Shown: positions 25,442 through 39,030 of the stretch, piece after piece | Layout: the number at the start of each line of letters is the position of its first letter | Position numbering within the stretch: the stretch's first letter is position 1 | DNA from: Glandiceps talaboti | Lineage: Eukaryota; Hemichordata; Enteropneusta; Spengelidae | Direction of reading: 5' to 3' | Assembly (NCBI RefSeq): GCF_964340395.1 | Contig: NC_135560.1 | Location: 8,263,598-8,327,597 of the forward strand | Length of the DNA stretch: 64,000 nucleotides | Made by a program: the position numbers and the translations under genes | Notes under the pieces: model-generated | Seen by the model: the letters and a program-made list of their open reading frames with translations, nothing else | What the model was told of the DNA's origin: nothing | Databases searched by the model: none

Positions 25442-28400
25442 CAGCCTATGAAAATCCCAATGAGATGCAAAACTTGTCAAAGATCCAAGTACTTATATTT
25501 ATTGTTGTTTTGTACAGAAGCTTTCACCTTCTTCCATACAGAGTACAGTTTCAACCAATTTCTCCCACTTGATCACTTGTCTAAATTTATGCAATGTTCA
25601 ATCATTATGCAAATTGTCTTATTAATATGTATGTAACACAAAGACCACCACAGCTTAGTGTTTATTGTTTGTAAACCTAATTATTACAAATGTTATGAAA
25701 TGGAGTGCTAACAGGTTTTATCTATGAACAATTTGTTCTGATTTTCACTTGGTATTTAAAACAAGATATATCATTATTGAGGTCAAAGGTTATCATCAAA
25801 GTGTTATCACACTACTTCTAACATGTCACTACTCTACTAGATAACTCGTCCTACAATTTTAAATTTGGTATGTAGTAGTTCCTTTATATAAATTACTTCT
25901 TGTCACTGATAGTTTGTAACTTGTAAACTGATAAACAAATACTGTCCATCACGATCTCCACTGAATTTGATACATTAATTCTTCAGAGAACTAAACTAGT
26001 CTGGAAAAAGCTCTCCCTAAAGCTGATTTTATCATGATATTTTTCACTCAGTCCCATGATATATGCCATCAGGAACAATAGATACTGGTGTAAGTATATG
26101 ATCACAATAGATTTAGACAAACAAATGTAAAGTCTGAAAAGTGCTGCCTTATGAAGTTAAACTTAACTGTTGTTAGAACCCAAGGGAGTGAATTAACTAT
26201 TTACATCATTCCCTGCCATCTCACTAGTAAGTATTGTACTTTCATTCTCTCTTTTGGTGCACATGTTTTGGTTCTTTATGGTGTGCCCGATTCTCTATAT
26301 TTTTCTTTGTGTACTTTACCATTTATTTGAACTCTATAAAGTATTGTTTTATTTATTTTACAGTACACTGATATTCATTAGGAAGAGTGACCTTGATTAT
26401 CCTGCTTCCACATTTTGATGAAGAATTGAGTATCAATTTTAACTTTTGCACTTCTATTTTTATCATGATGTTCAACACCAGTTCTATATTATGGTAAATG
26501 TCTTCAAGAATAACAGGTACTGGCACTGGCATAGGTATGGATTAGATTAAAATAACTTACCACATGAATGTTTTTGTTAGATGTAGTAAGATGATATGTT
26601 GGTTATCTAGTTCCCATCTTCCCTGATCTTTTATGCTGCCCAACAAAAACATTTTTTCAGGGTGAAAAAAAGTCTGTTTCGGGTAACTAAATCTTTTGAA
26701 TGAGAATTTCAATCATGCTGAATAACGTGTTATTACAACAGAAGCATTGGTTTTTTTAAACGAAAGTTTTTATGATGGTTTAAAGTGAGAAAAAGATCTT
26801 TTGTAAGAATCAGCCTAGCTACAACTATAGTATTATAAAGTATTGTGATCTATACATGACATAACATGACAACAATTCTAGCCGAAGTGGATGTAGATAA
26901 TTGCCTGGTGATCAAGCTTGGCATACCGCCCAGAACTAAAAACCATTCATGTTATTTTGTTGTGAAAATACTAGGGTACAGTTCTGAATTCTTGTAATCA
27001 TCAACACAAATACTAAATAGAAATTCTTCAAAGTGAACTTTTCTCAATAGTTATTTCTCACCATGAGGTAACAAAAGCAATTTTTTAAATCAGAAGTTAC
27101 ATAGTTTTGTACAGTTTGGGTTGATTTTTTTGCCAGTAAAAACAACTTATGTTAACAGATTCAGAAGCTTTGTAAATGAAAAGTTGAAATGAATTTAATG
27201 ATGTATTCATTCATCTAACAATGGCCTAGCTCACACATAACTATTTCCAATTTCTGATGTCACATTCTCGGGACTTCAAATTTCTAATCATGAGTTTTTA
27301 ATCGTATAAGCCCTCCTGTCCATGCTACAAATCTACTTATCAAAGTCACTTCCACTGTTCCCACTTTGCAGTTAAACTTGTTCCAATGACAAACCAATTC
27401 AACATAGGCTGGCCAATAAATTTAGAGTAGCTGAGATTGTTACAGCTGAGGTGTAAACAGGTGAATCAATTTGCACAAAACGTTATCACATTATTAAAAG
27501 TACATGTAATAAAATCTAGTATGGGGATACAGCTATGGTAATTTACAAGGAAATCAATCACACCCTTACCTCAATATCCCAGCTAGTTGGGATAAAAGTG
27601 GTTTTTATTTGATTTGAATGAGCCAAAGCAGTGTAATTGTAATCAATTTGATTCAAGTGGGGGCAGAGTTATAGTTTTGAATGCTGAATACTGAGAATGG
27701 GAAGTGATAACAAACATATCTCAAAATTGTTGGAATGAATTATATAATTAAGTATTCTTTCTTTTGCCCTGAATGGTAAAATGTATAACTTCTTGGGAAA
27801 CTAAAGCTATTATAGTATACTAGCCTAGGTTGCAATTCCAGCATTTGCTGTACGTAACTAAAACCTCAAAATTGTTGGCTTCCAGGTGGCAACAGTAAAT
27901 AGAATTAATTTGTTTGCCTGCTACTGTTGATGACTGCATTACTCCTCAAAGGACTTTCTACAAATGAACTTAAAAACAAGAATGAGTCCCATAGTCTTAA
28001 ATATTTATCCCCTGCTTAGTTTTCAGGCCAGCAATATATTTAAGGCAACGGTAGCTGGGGAGACCCCCTTGATTTCAAGTTAAATATACAGACGCAGCTT
28101 AATTACAACACATACAAACAGTGGACTGATACTGCACACTACCAGCAATATGTGTGTTATTGTCTTGGATGCCATTCAAGTTTTAATGACACTGTTTTTC
28201 CTAAAAGATAGAAATTCAACAAGCCAAAGTGAACCCAGCAGGTGTTCTGAAAATATCTATGTAGTTACAAGAACTGTTTGTTTGGATTTCAAACGATTAG
28301 TTGTGAAGATATCTAAAACACACACTTTTTCACATACTGATCTCTTGTATATATTATCACTTTTCTGTTGGGTCAATTGTCTTTATCAAATAATAAAACC

Positions 28401-31400
28401 TCACAAGTAATAACTTTCAGACTGTAAAAATCAAGGGTAATCAAAGAATAATATTCGAGTCACTTTACTACTGTAAAGATAGCTGAACGTGAAATCTCCA
28501 CATTTGACCTTGAAAGCCAAGGTCAAGGTCATTAAAAGGGTGCACGAAAAAGAACATGCAACCTGTGACATAAGATAACACATGTATGAAATGTATATTT
28601 CTGCCGTTTAATTTTATTAGATTGGGCTATGATATTACTTTTTTTTTCAAATCACGTGCACGTCAAGTGTCTGCCAGGTACTCTGCATGGTCTATGGTTC
28701 ATGTAATGAGTACAATTCAGACATATTTGATTGGGCTACGAAAATTAGATTTGCATATTCTTTATATAACATGTCATCCTTGTTCAAACTTCAGTCAAAG
28801 TTGTCTTTGACAATAATACTGTGCATGTATGAACAGATAAATCAAATCTACTCCTCCAGATCTTCCGTTGTGCCAGAGGATATTTATACATCTTAGAAAT
28901 TTATTATCATTATCAATCAAACTTATTCTAACTTTTATAAAAGATTGACAAATTACAGTTGTTCAGGAGTCATTTCACGACACCAAAATTACAAATAAAC
29001 ATCATTTTTTCAGCTGTAAAGTTGAACAAAGGAATGGAATTGAAAACCTCTTCCTCCAACTACTTTCAGCTGACTTTTAAACTTTCTGGACACACTCTCT
29101 ATGAAAATGAAAACACACAATTTGTCTTAAGCACAGAAATTTGGACAGTGACCTCTGACCTTCTGCTTTTGAAAAATACATGTAGGTTTGTTATTTTCAC
29201 GTGCAACTTCTCACGTTTTTTGTTTTCCAGGTGCAAGCCAGTTTACAAGTAGTGTTTTTATCACTTTCTACATGTCAGACTTCTCTTGTTAATATGCCAA
29301 AGGGTCGATGAACCTTTCAAGACTGATGGAGCTCTAATGGTCCATGAAACGTTTTCTGTTTGATTGATTATGGCGGTGACAATTGAAGTACAGCAAAATT
29401 TGAAAAACTATACTGATATACTGAATGAAAATTATGAGTTTGTAAAATGATACCATAACATTTTATTTATCTTATTATTGATTGATTAATGTTATTTTTG
29501 GCAATACTGATATTCAATCTTACAAATACAGATTATCGCAAAAGAAATAAATATAATTTGATTTCCACATGTGTTCTTAAAAATAAATTGTAACATTCAA
29601 GGCTAGGAAACAAAAAAAAAGAACAGGATAAATATTATCATTTTGATAACAGAGTGCTGAAGGATATAAGTGGAAGGAACTAATGTTGAGATGATTGATG
29701 TAAAGTTAGTCGATGCAGGCCATCTCTTTCTGAGTATACTATGTTGTTATCACTACTACTAGTTCAATTTGTCCCTTTGTGTCCTATTAAATACTGTATT
29801 TGTGCCAAGTTTGAATATACTTGTGATGCAAGTGCATAGTGACACTGTGAGTATGTATTGTATTTGTGCTAAGTTTGAATCAACTGTGTCTCAAAACACA
29901 GATAAAATGCCAAGGATAAACACATGGATGGCTAAAACCCACCTAACATCCCCAGGGATCTGTGTTTTTCAAAACTCAGGACATGGTACAAATAGACAAA
30001 ATAAAAGGAGAGACATGGTTTCCATGGAAGATTTCTAATTGAAAATGTGTACATACTTGTGAGGTGGGGAATATGTCTGGGTCTCAATGCACAAGAGATT
30101 ATTAAAAACATTTAGACTCTTTACCATATTCTCCCAATTGTGTCATGGATTGAATAACTCCATGAGCTGAATCACAACTTTTCAAATGGAAACATTTTAA
30201 GTCGATAGTCAGAATTTTTGCAAGGTTTATATTACATGACATCCGTCTGTAGAGAAAACCTTTAATAGACCTTTAAGTGCATGTTTTCAAGTGTGGAAAT
30301 CAACTATTATACCTTCTTAGCAACCAAGTATCAGAGCCTTTTCATCTACCCCTCCCATTGCAAGACTGATAGGTTAATCAGTGGGAACCGAACTCCCGTC
30401 ATCAATGCAGCGAGAATTGCTCAAAACAACATCTTGACTCCGCTGAGATTAGTCGAATGGTGGAAAGAATTCAGTTCAGAGACTTTGTGGCTCACCGGCA
30501 CCTTACATTGTATGGATATTGCAGTAAACATGTAATTGGTGTCAGCTAGCACGTGGTATCATACTAGCAATGTAGTGACCCATCCCCAAAAGTGAAAAAG
30601 GTGATTAAAGAAATACTCTGCTCCAGTATTCAACATGTTTACCATGAGAGGAAAGCTGAAGAGCTGAACACATAGATCATAGGATGTGGACACTCCTACT
30701 GCTGTGGCACCAAACTTTTGACAGGAAATTACCACTTTGTATGGTTGATCAAACTTAGTGTAGTATACTTAGAATTCCATAATTGAACACCGTACCTATA
30801 ATTTCTAAAGTACAATAAATCAAAAATCAGCAGTTAGACACTAAGTAGCACAAATCAAAGTGTTGGCAGAGTATCATGAAGCACTGTTTGAAACATCTTG
30901 TAAACTGATGCCTACTGGTAAAATAAGCAAACAGACTAAAATTAACAAAATCTGTTGACTGGAACATGCAAACTGTTCTGTGTACTTATATGTAAACTTT
31001 TGGTTTCGATACCAACCGAGAGTTACCTTATTTTTCCAAACTCACAGGGAATGTTCAACTATTGTCGCAGAAAAAAAGTCATTTGTTTATAAGTTTGAAC
31101 CTTGGTGATAGATACAGTGAAAGCATGACATTTTGCATCATGGCATGATGGTGATGTGGCTAAGGACAGTATGTTTTGATGCCTTTCTTTTAAATATGCT
31201 AGTATTTCAACAACATGAATTACTACCAGGAGAGAGCGAATCAGTGTCTATAGTTACACACAATCAAAAAATAAAAGATCTTTCATAACTGCCATATCAT
31301 CAATACTTAAAAAATGGTGTAAGCTAGAAGCACTTTGACTGTAACAATTCACTGATCCTAATAATTATTTTCAGATGTCAATTACTTAGCAATGTGAAAT

Positions 31401-31767
31401 CTTGTGTCAGAAAATGAAGTCTATGCTATCAAAAGATATTAACATACCCATTATTTACAAAGTAAATAACTGCAAGCCAGTGCAAATGTACCAGGAAGGA
31501 TTACAAATTGGCACCAACAGAGCAAACTATTTCTTGTTGCAATAACAGTGTAATTATACCACATACCAAGTTGCAGTCCCTCTTATTTGAATGATTCACA
31601 GAATTAATTGATATCTCTGACCTTATTGGGACATGGTCCTGTACAAACTTTCATGGTTTGTCTCTTGCTGTGTTAGTTCTGGATAAAGTTTTAACATATT
31701 GTTATACATGATAGGGTTTTTTCCTCAGAAACTGTACCTAATAGTCACCCAGAGACTTGGCTATCTT
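25442..31767. other. intron stretch without recognised gene
   Basis: Intronic DNA. Several 60-97-codon frames on + (28150, 28586, 28959, 29769, 30281) show no domain and no consistent splice pattern. TTTGTGC(C/T)AAGTTTGAAT is repeated at 29800 and 29859. Confidence 0.45.
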
Positions 31768-31844
31768 GGGTTAATCCTAAAATGTCAGCATTTTTCTTAA
31801 CTTTGCACCGAGGATTATTTATCTTTATACCAAGTTTTGATCAT
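31768..31844 (+). repeat. direct repeat, copy 1 (partner at 32650-32720)
   Basis: GGGTTAATCCTAAAATGTCA...TTAACTTTGCACC..., then ATTTATCTTTATACCAA and TTTTGATCAT, is repeated 882 bp downstream with a few indels. The interval between them may be an inserted or duplicated block. Confidence 0.75.
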
Positions 31845-32649
31845 ATGTATAGAGACTTGACAGTATAGCTCAGAGACTTGGCTATCTGACTTGACAGCTA
31901 TGGCGAATTACATTTTCAAGCCAGATAGTTGAGTCTCTGGGGTCTGGGCTAAGTAATAGTTAAGTTAAAAGAAAGAATGAAAGAACCCACATGAAGTGAA
32001 AGAAAGTACATGATGTAAAAGTATGGGCTGAAGTAATAAAAAGTTGTTTAATAATTGACCAAGAAACAAAAATAAATAAAATGGATAAAATCAGCAGCCT
32101 GTCGGAAATGCACTGAGAATGATGAAATAGAAGGGGGTGGGATGGATGGGGATGGGGACTGTGATGGTGTGTGTTAGATAACATTAGTTATAAATTCACA
32201 CCATGTATTTAATAACTATTGATGAAAAGTCAGAAGATGAATGTAAAAGTTCCAGCCATTGTTTATATAATATGTTCATGCTTAGCAGTCAAGATTGACA
32301 GCTGTAGACATTTAGATATAATTCAAACAAACACATAACGCCAGTCATATTTTTTTTACGTTTTGTTTGACAGACAAAAAGCATTAGAACCCTACGTTAA
32401 TGTTTATCTAATTGATAAATTTTATCCCAGTGACACTTCGCACACTCTGTTAGGGGACTTGAACCATTTGTTAATGTTTATTTAATAGATGAATCAAACT
32501 CGCCTGACACTTTGTTCACCCTCAGGAGAACTAGCGTGGGAATTTATGCTCTCAAAAATAAGTGCAGGATTGATCATATACTTCAATGCTAATTCATAAT
32601 ATCTTTCCTACATAATTTTGAAAGTATGATGATTTAGATTCTGAATCAC

Positions 32650-32720
32650 GGGTTAATCCTAAAATGTCAGCATTTTCTTAACTTTGCACCAATTTATCTT
32701 TATACCAAAGTTTTGATCAT
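32650..32720 (+). repeat. direct repeat, copy 2
   Basis: This is the partner of 31768-31844, differing by a short deletion (the AGGATT before ATTTATC is missing) and an extra A. Upstream, 32384-32535 holds a two-copy degenerate tandem around GTTAATGTTTAT(C/T)TAAT. Confidence 0.75.
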
Positions 32721-35532
32721 TAGGAGAAGGTTAGGTTAGATTTTCTTGATAAAACAAACGGTTTAATATATATCCCTTATCAATTTGGTCATATCTTAAA
32801 ACATCAAAAATAACATGATCAGAATCAAGTGTACCTGTTGTTCATTCCTATTATGTTATGTACAAGTCTAAAAAAATTGTATGTTCAAGGATAGTCATGG
32901 CATTTATATCTTGCAGTATGGAGAGATATGTCAACATTAAAAGATAGATAAATTTTGGTATCTGAACCCTTAGTACAAACAATAATATTTCAATAATGTT
33001 ATCTATGCAAAATATATCCTACTAGTTGATATGCTACAACTACTTCCCAGCAAAAAGGTAATACAAATTGGCATTAAAATCATATTAAATCATACCCCAA
33101 AATTAGAAAATATTTCAACAGACAGTAACTTTTGCAGGATTAATCTATTCCTTTGCTGTATCACTCCAACATGAAAATACCTTATCATATTGTACCAGTG
33201 ATGTTTTTTTGTCAAAACAATTTTCATTTGTGAATGACATATTTGTCAAAATAATTTCATTCTACTGTGATATTACGTGACAAATCATACACACCAGATG
33301 GTGTGGACAAGGAAACGAGGCTGACAAGTTATCAATTGGCTGACAAGTTATCAATTTGTTGTTTCTGTTTATCAGGAAGGGACGACAGTGGCCTCAAAGT
33401 GATAAGTTATTCTGCATTTGATAAGGATTAAAAATGCTGTGATAGTTGGAATTCAAACATATTGGGGAGCAGTTTTGTCACTCCGTATAATTCTTCATGT
33501 TGTACATCCTAAAGTGTATTTGAATTGCTGAGAAGTAATCTTGTCTGTAGCTGTACAAATACACAGTAGCATAAACATGGCAAAAATATAATATTATGAA
33601 CTATTAGACAGGTAGCTTTTCTCACACCAGATTTCAGAATCTTTGTGTTAATTCACAACTTACAGATAAAATCAACCACAAAATAACAGTTACAATGTAA
33701 TTCAATATGTCACAACCATTTCCATTAAGCGTACGGTTTTTTTTTGATGAATGAAACAGTAGTTAAATATAGTGCTACCTGAATTCTCCGTAGAGTTTTG
33801 GTTGATTTTTCACTTGATACAAATAGCTTATTAATAACTTTAAGACACACAGATGATGTCGACAATTTCTCTGGGTTTTATTAGAACTACAACCATGGTT
33901 TTGAAAACTTTTCAAAGTGACCTCTAGAAGGGTAGAAACAGATCTTGTTATCCTACCTTATCAGCTATATTTATGTGATGATAAATACATAGATTTTAAA
34001 TCAGAATTCTACTATCATCAATTTGTGATATGAATCTAAACTTATATCCTCTGAAAGAGCACTCTGTTAACATCTAAACAAAGTTTTATTTTGAGTGAAC
34101 AAACAAAACCTCAAAAAAGCATCAAGAGATACAACTTTTGAAAAACATTGTCTAAGTTTAAATTTGCTATTACAAGAATATGGAGTCGTTTTTTCTCTCT
34201 CGCTATGATTAAAATTTTGCTAATGTATATCTTAAATACATGGGTTTTTTCATATATTCAGAAATATGAATCATGATTTGGGAATGTAACGCAAAGTTCA
34301 ACATTTGTAAATTTGAAAACAATCTGTATTAACAGCAGTACCTGCAAAGTTCAGGCTTTACAATTTGTTTATATACTTTTCACTAGAACCTGACAGTTTA
34401 GGTGATATAGTAGCAATTCAAGTCCTAACATTTAAACATAAACTAAACAGATTAGTGTGCTGGTGTCAAAGAAGTCAAAGAAACACATCATCAAAATTAT
34501 GTTTAAACATTTCTAACTTCAAAGGTTTAATCAAAAAAGCATAGAAAGATACATTTTTGGTTTGCTAGATTATAGATTCAGTTCTTGAAGCAGTACGTGA
34601 TTTCAACTAAAAGATCGTAAATCAGATCTTACCACTTGTTGATGATGACGGGAATTATGCACTTTGTCTTCTCGACGTCCAGCTGTTGAATTCTTCACCG
34701 TAAAAATGATCAAATTAAGAAAAACTACCACAAAAATTCTCCAAGTCATTTCTGATGACAGCTTTCTCAATACACTTTATGCTTGACTACAAACTCTGCT
34801 TACAGGAGTTTCCTATGCAACTGGTAAAAGAAACTCTGCCAAGTGAATGTCTCCTACCCACAAGCTGGTTGGCTAACACACTAATGATGACTTCTAGTCA
34901 GAGAATGTCTAAACTGCAGCCTTTTCAATGACTATGCAGAGTCTTAGTATGCAACACATGACACTGAAGGCCATGTCATATATACACCAGCATGCTTACA
35001 TGTACACATGTATTGACTGGCTGGACACTCCTTTGTATGGGGCGTATATAAACTTTAACCCTAAATGACTACTGTAGAGTCAGTAGCCTCAGTTTACATG
35101 TTCCGAATAGTTAATGAGTAAACATTGGCACTCCTAGTATTTTGGACTAGACATTGTTCAATCACTTTGATTCTGAAATTCCAATGCTCCAAAAAATCTA
35201 ATAAAGTATGAAGTGAATTTTTAGATTATGTATAATTACTCTGAATCAAGCCCGAATCAACTAATTAAAGATTTTATTAAAAGTAATTACGTTTTTAATT
35301 GAGAAGTATATTTATTAATTACTTGAAGCTCAATACAATAAAAGAACACAAATTAATTAAATGCAGACTTTGATTTTCAGTGTTTAATTAATCATGTGAA
35401 TTGCAGTCCAATAAAGTAAAAGAAAAAATTAAATAAATGTTTGCTCAAACTTATCAAAATTGCAGTCAAATAAAACAAGAAATCTCTACTTAACTTTCAT
35501 TTGGATTCTAATATGGATTCAATTTCATTACT
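32721..35532. other. intron stretch without recognised gene
   Basis: AT-rich. A 19-bp unit GCTGACAAGTTATCAATT is duplicated in tandem near 33320-33358. No exon was found on either strand. Confidence 0.5.
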
Positions 35533-36024
35533 TAAGCCCGGTGCACATGAGAGGCATCAGGTCAGCAAGTTTTCACTCATGGCAATTTCCTCACGCCAAT
35601 TCCTCACGTGTGCGGGTAACTTTTAGTGAGATTTTGGTCATTCGGGACCATGTAAAGCACTTCAGCATCAAAAACTACAGATCTCGTTTGGTATAGTTTC
35701 ATTACTATTCCCACTCAATAAAGAAATCGCTACAGGTATTTTGGCTAAAAATCGACATGTTTATTTTATAAAATCATGAAAATATCGTAGTTATTGACAT
35801 AGGAATTTACTCACCTGTGTTTTAGACTGGGGCAAACATTTTATACTTATGTCATTGCCGCACATGATCTCTTAAGAGAAAGTCATGAGCACACGTTTTG
35901 GCACACACATGAGCAAAAAGTCACTGGTGGCCAAAATTATCAAACACACTAGATATTTGGCTCACGGCCACGAATGACCAAAATTTCACGATAATTTGCC
36001 CGCACATATGAGGAATCGGCCTTA
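35533..36024. mobile_element. about 490-bp element with imperfect long inverted repeats
   Basis: The ends are TTAAGCCCGGTGCACATGAG at the left and CACATATGAGGAATCGGCCTTA at the right. Inside the arms GTGTGCGGGTAAC...GATTTTGGTCATTCG pairs with CGAATGACCAAAATTTCACG...TTGCCCGCACATATG. Old and non-coding. Confidence 0.6.
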
Positions 36025-36341
36025 GTAAAATGTGACAAGTGAAATTTTGCTCACCTAATTGCTCGTGTGCATTATCATGCCAAAATTGATAATTGAAAAA
36101 AACATCAGTTTGCGGTCACCAAAAATCTTCATTCCCTGACTGATATCATATATATGATAAGCAGGGCAAAAAATTTAATTATACAGCTAATTATACCATT
36201 AAAGAGCCAAGTTGAACAAAAAATATGGAATACATACTCTGGTCATTCCACATCACATCAAAGTGTGTCTACGTCACTGATTCTGCTGTTTTTGAAATAT
36301 GAGTTTAAAACATTCAAAACTGGCATTAATTTCTGCGATTT

Positions 36342-36402
36342 TTCTTTGATATTACTGGCGCTGGTATGATTCTGTTATTCTCCAATATTTTTCTTCATTC
36401 AG
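36342..36402 (+). repeat. family B fragment (one arm)
   Basis: CTTTGATATTACTGGCGCTGGTA followed by TGTTATTCTCCAATATTTTT and CTTCATTCAG. The sequence before it (36260-36341) also resembles 55800-55898, so the true family is longer than the palindrome. Confidence 0.65.
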
Positions 36403-36532
36403 ACTTTGATTAACGAAATGACCACATGACCTTCTTTAATCAGTGTTGTACTTATAGTTTACAAAACTAACATAATCTATTAATATTCCTGTAAAAGCTA
36501 AGTTCAGAACACACCCTAAAATGGCACATTAA

Positions 36533-36909
36533 GACCTAATAAAAAAAACTTGTGTGATTCTAATTACGCTCAATTTTGGAATAGGTGGGGTGGGTAGATT
36601 TTTTATTTTATATTTTATTTTTTTGAAATATTTGTTTCTCATATCTGAATGTCTACTTCAGGTAGTTATGTTTTCCATTGTTTTTCATATGGTCTCTGTG
36701 TCATTGGTTTCTTCTCATACAGCCATTACAGATTGGAAGAACAGTTTCATAGTGTCAGTTTCTGCATCCACAATTTCTTTCAAGACTTCACAATTTTCAT
36801 GATTTTATTATTTTTTTCTCAAATACGTATTTAAAAAAAAAGTTTAGAGTTGGTGTGGAAAACTAGGTGAGGTCGGGTAACTGTAACCAAACAATCTTTT
36901 TTAGGCCTA
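36533..36909. mobile_element. about 375-bp MITE (family C), copy 1
   Basis: The left end GACCTAATAAAAAAAACTTG and right end AACCAAACAATCTTTTTTAGG are inverted repeats. The interior matches the copy at 47136-47496 along its length (AATAGGTGGGG.GGTAGATTTT, TTTTCCATTGTTTT, GTCTCTGTGT, GATTGGAAGAACAGTT, TCTCAAATACGTA, AAACTAGGTGAGGTCGGGTAA). No coding interior. Confidence 0.82.
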
Positions 36910-38465
36910 ATAAAAGAATAATTTCTTTAAACTAATCTATGTTAACTATTTTTGTTATGTGAGTTAAGCATATTATATCAGCTACTAGTATTTTAGTTGA
37001 GAAATTGAAGTGTTGAAATTCCTTCGAAGTTCAGAAACCACCACAATATAATTTACAAAAGGAATGTTTTCACCAATGTATCTAAACCATGTGCACTGTC
37101 TTATAGGACATTAACTCAACAGATAACATCTGCTTCCAAACACATACTGAAATTGTTTTAACTGACACACAAATAGGTGTTTTCCTACCCATTGAGTTTA
37201 TTTGGTCACAAGACCTTTTCCCCCCTCTTCCTCTCTTTGTGGTTTAGTCTATTCAAGTTGATTTAGTAGTGGTTATATCAGTTTTTCTGTTTTTCTGTTT
37301 TGTGTGGTGGGTGTGTAACTGTTTATACATTTTTTCACGGAGGCAGTTGCTCTTTGGTACAATGCGTGTGTCACCAAGTCATACCACAAATGATGCTGAA
37401 CTATTTTGGCATCTGTCTTTGGTCAGTCATTACAGACAGCCGACTAAGTTTGATGTTTTGTACTTCTTTCCTTCTGATTGACAGAGCGTGCTCTCTAGAG
37501 AGCTACACTAGTCTATCAAAAGACATGCAATACAAAAAAACATGCCACCTTCAACAAGGTGTGAACACTTTTCAAAACATAAAACCCCATAGGACGTAAC
37601 TTTTAAATCCATGCCCAGACACTAGAAAATCAATCAGTGTCACTTACATTAGGTCTCTAAGACAAATAAACATAAATCTCAAATGAAATTAGTAACTTAA
37701 AGAAATTCCAATTCTAAAAAAATGTATATAATTCATAGATTACCATTCACTCAGTCTCTATTTTTATAAATTTTCATTCAGTCTTCAAACTGTCTATTAG
37801 TAAATTTTTTTGCTGATTTTATTGATGATAACAATTAAAGGCAAGATACCTTACGATATTAAGTTGCAATTATTTTGTCCTCTAAATGGTGGGAAATGCA
37901 GCTGACAAAAGACTGATTCCATTGACTTGTGTTACTAGACTTATTGTCAACAATCACCTGTTTGTTGTTGTTGAGTATGCAGAGTGAGAGTTCATGTCTG
38001 CTTTGGGCAAAGGCCCAACAATTTATAATTCGTAAAAAGTCTCACTATTATTAGTATGCTCCAACATACTCCTCTCAGACACAACAACAAAAAGACAGAT
38101 TAGAGTGCAATGGAAAGAAAGACCTCAGTGGTAGTAAATTATCACTCTAATGTATTTACAGCTGGGATTCAAACATAGCGACTTCAGCTTTATCAAAAGA
38201 CTTCAGCTTTATGGCCGATGAATACTGTGTAATGGAAAATGTAATCACTTAACTTTTCTACTCTGATCCTTAGTATCGTTTGGTGTTCATGTAGAGGGCG
38301 ATGTGATAGGTAAAATGTATACCTCTGTCTGGCATTTCCATCAAAAAAAGGTATGATGTGACAAGAGTTGTATAAAATTTATGATTTACATATCTGCTTG
38401 AGATCTGAGTTTATCAATTTCTTCTTTTCCCTTTCACACCCCTTGCCTGTTTCTTAGACTTGTCT
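36910..38465. other. intron stretch without recognised gene
   Basis: Intronic DNA. The + frames at 37269-37599 overlap each other and show no domain. Near 38160 the minus strand has a box-B-like GTTTGAATCCC without a tRNA fold. Confidence 0.45.
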
Positions 38466-38524
38466 TGGTGTTACTATCTCAAGAGGCTGTCTGGTGTGGA
38501 GAGGTTCTTGAGATAGTAACACCA
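38466..38524. other. perfect 19-bp stem hairpin with 21-nt loop
   Basis: TGGTGTTACTATCTCAAGA (38466-38484) is the exact reverse complement of 38506-38524, around the loop GGCTGTCTGGTGTGGAGAGGT. The size fits a microRNA precursor. A diverged related hairpin at 21781-21845 suggests a small palindromic transposon instead; the two are not exclusive. It lies 376 bp downstream of the Cys-rich exon. Confidence 0.6.
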
Positions 38525-38899
38525 GACTGGAATCAATGCTTTTCTGTTCAGCAGTTCATACAATGATCTGCAGTCAACATTGGTTCCAGGCAAGCTACAA
38601 GTGCATCGTATTTACATTGGCTCCTACAATGAACGTATGTGTCTACTTACACAGACTATTTTTGTGAATTATCACACAACACTTTTCTGAATTTCTCTAC
38701 ATCAAGAACAGCATCATATCAAAACACTTTATAGGTTGCCTTCAGCAAGAGTGGGACAAGGATACAAAATGATATATGGAGTTGTGCTGATGAATGGGAA
38801 TCAGGTTAATTGGGTAAAAATAACTGTACAACGCCCATTGGCACATTGGGGTATCATCAATAACTGCTCCAGCTAATGGAAATCGTGTTGATTGCTTAC

Positions 38900-39030
38900 C
38901 TTACACTGCCCATTAACACATACATCTGAGGAGCCTGGTTCACAGGGGGTGCCATCAGTTACTGTATCAGCCAACTTGGCATAAAAACGATATCCTTTAG
39001 CTCTGCAATTCAGTGCACAGGGATTGGGTG
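38900..39030 (-). CDS. ADAMTSL-like gene, Cys-rich module exon
   Basis: 131 nt: two bases finish a split codon, then 43 codons, ending in phase 0. The acceptor is TCATTACAG and the donor TGTAAG|GTAAGC. It encodes (A)PNPCALNCRAKGYRFYAKL, then VTDGTPCEPGSSDVCVNGQCK. The conserved cysteines and the DGTPC...DVCVNGQC stretch are hallmarks of the ADAMTS cysteine-rich domain, which shapes matrix binding in this family. The intron before it is 3.7 kb; the one after it is 37 kb. Confidence 0.96.

Noticed and set aside
30281-30535. 84-codon + strand frame with a GC-richer middle
   Set aside because: The middle (NAARIAQNNILTPLRLVEWW) looks a little coding-like, but no family or splice pattern supports it.
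38160-38190. Minus-strand tRNA box-B-like GTTTGAATCCC
   Set aside because: No box A and no cloverleaf can be drawn around it.
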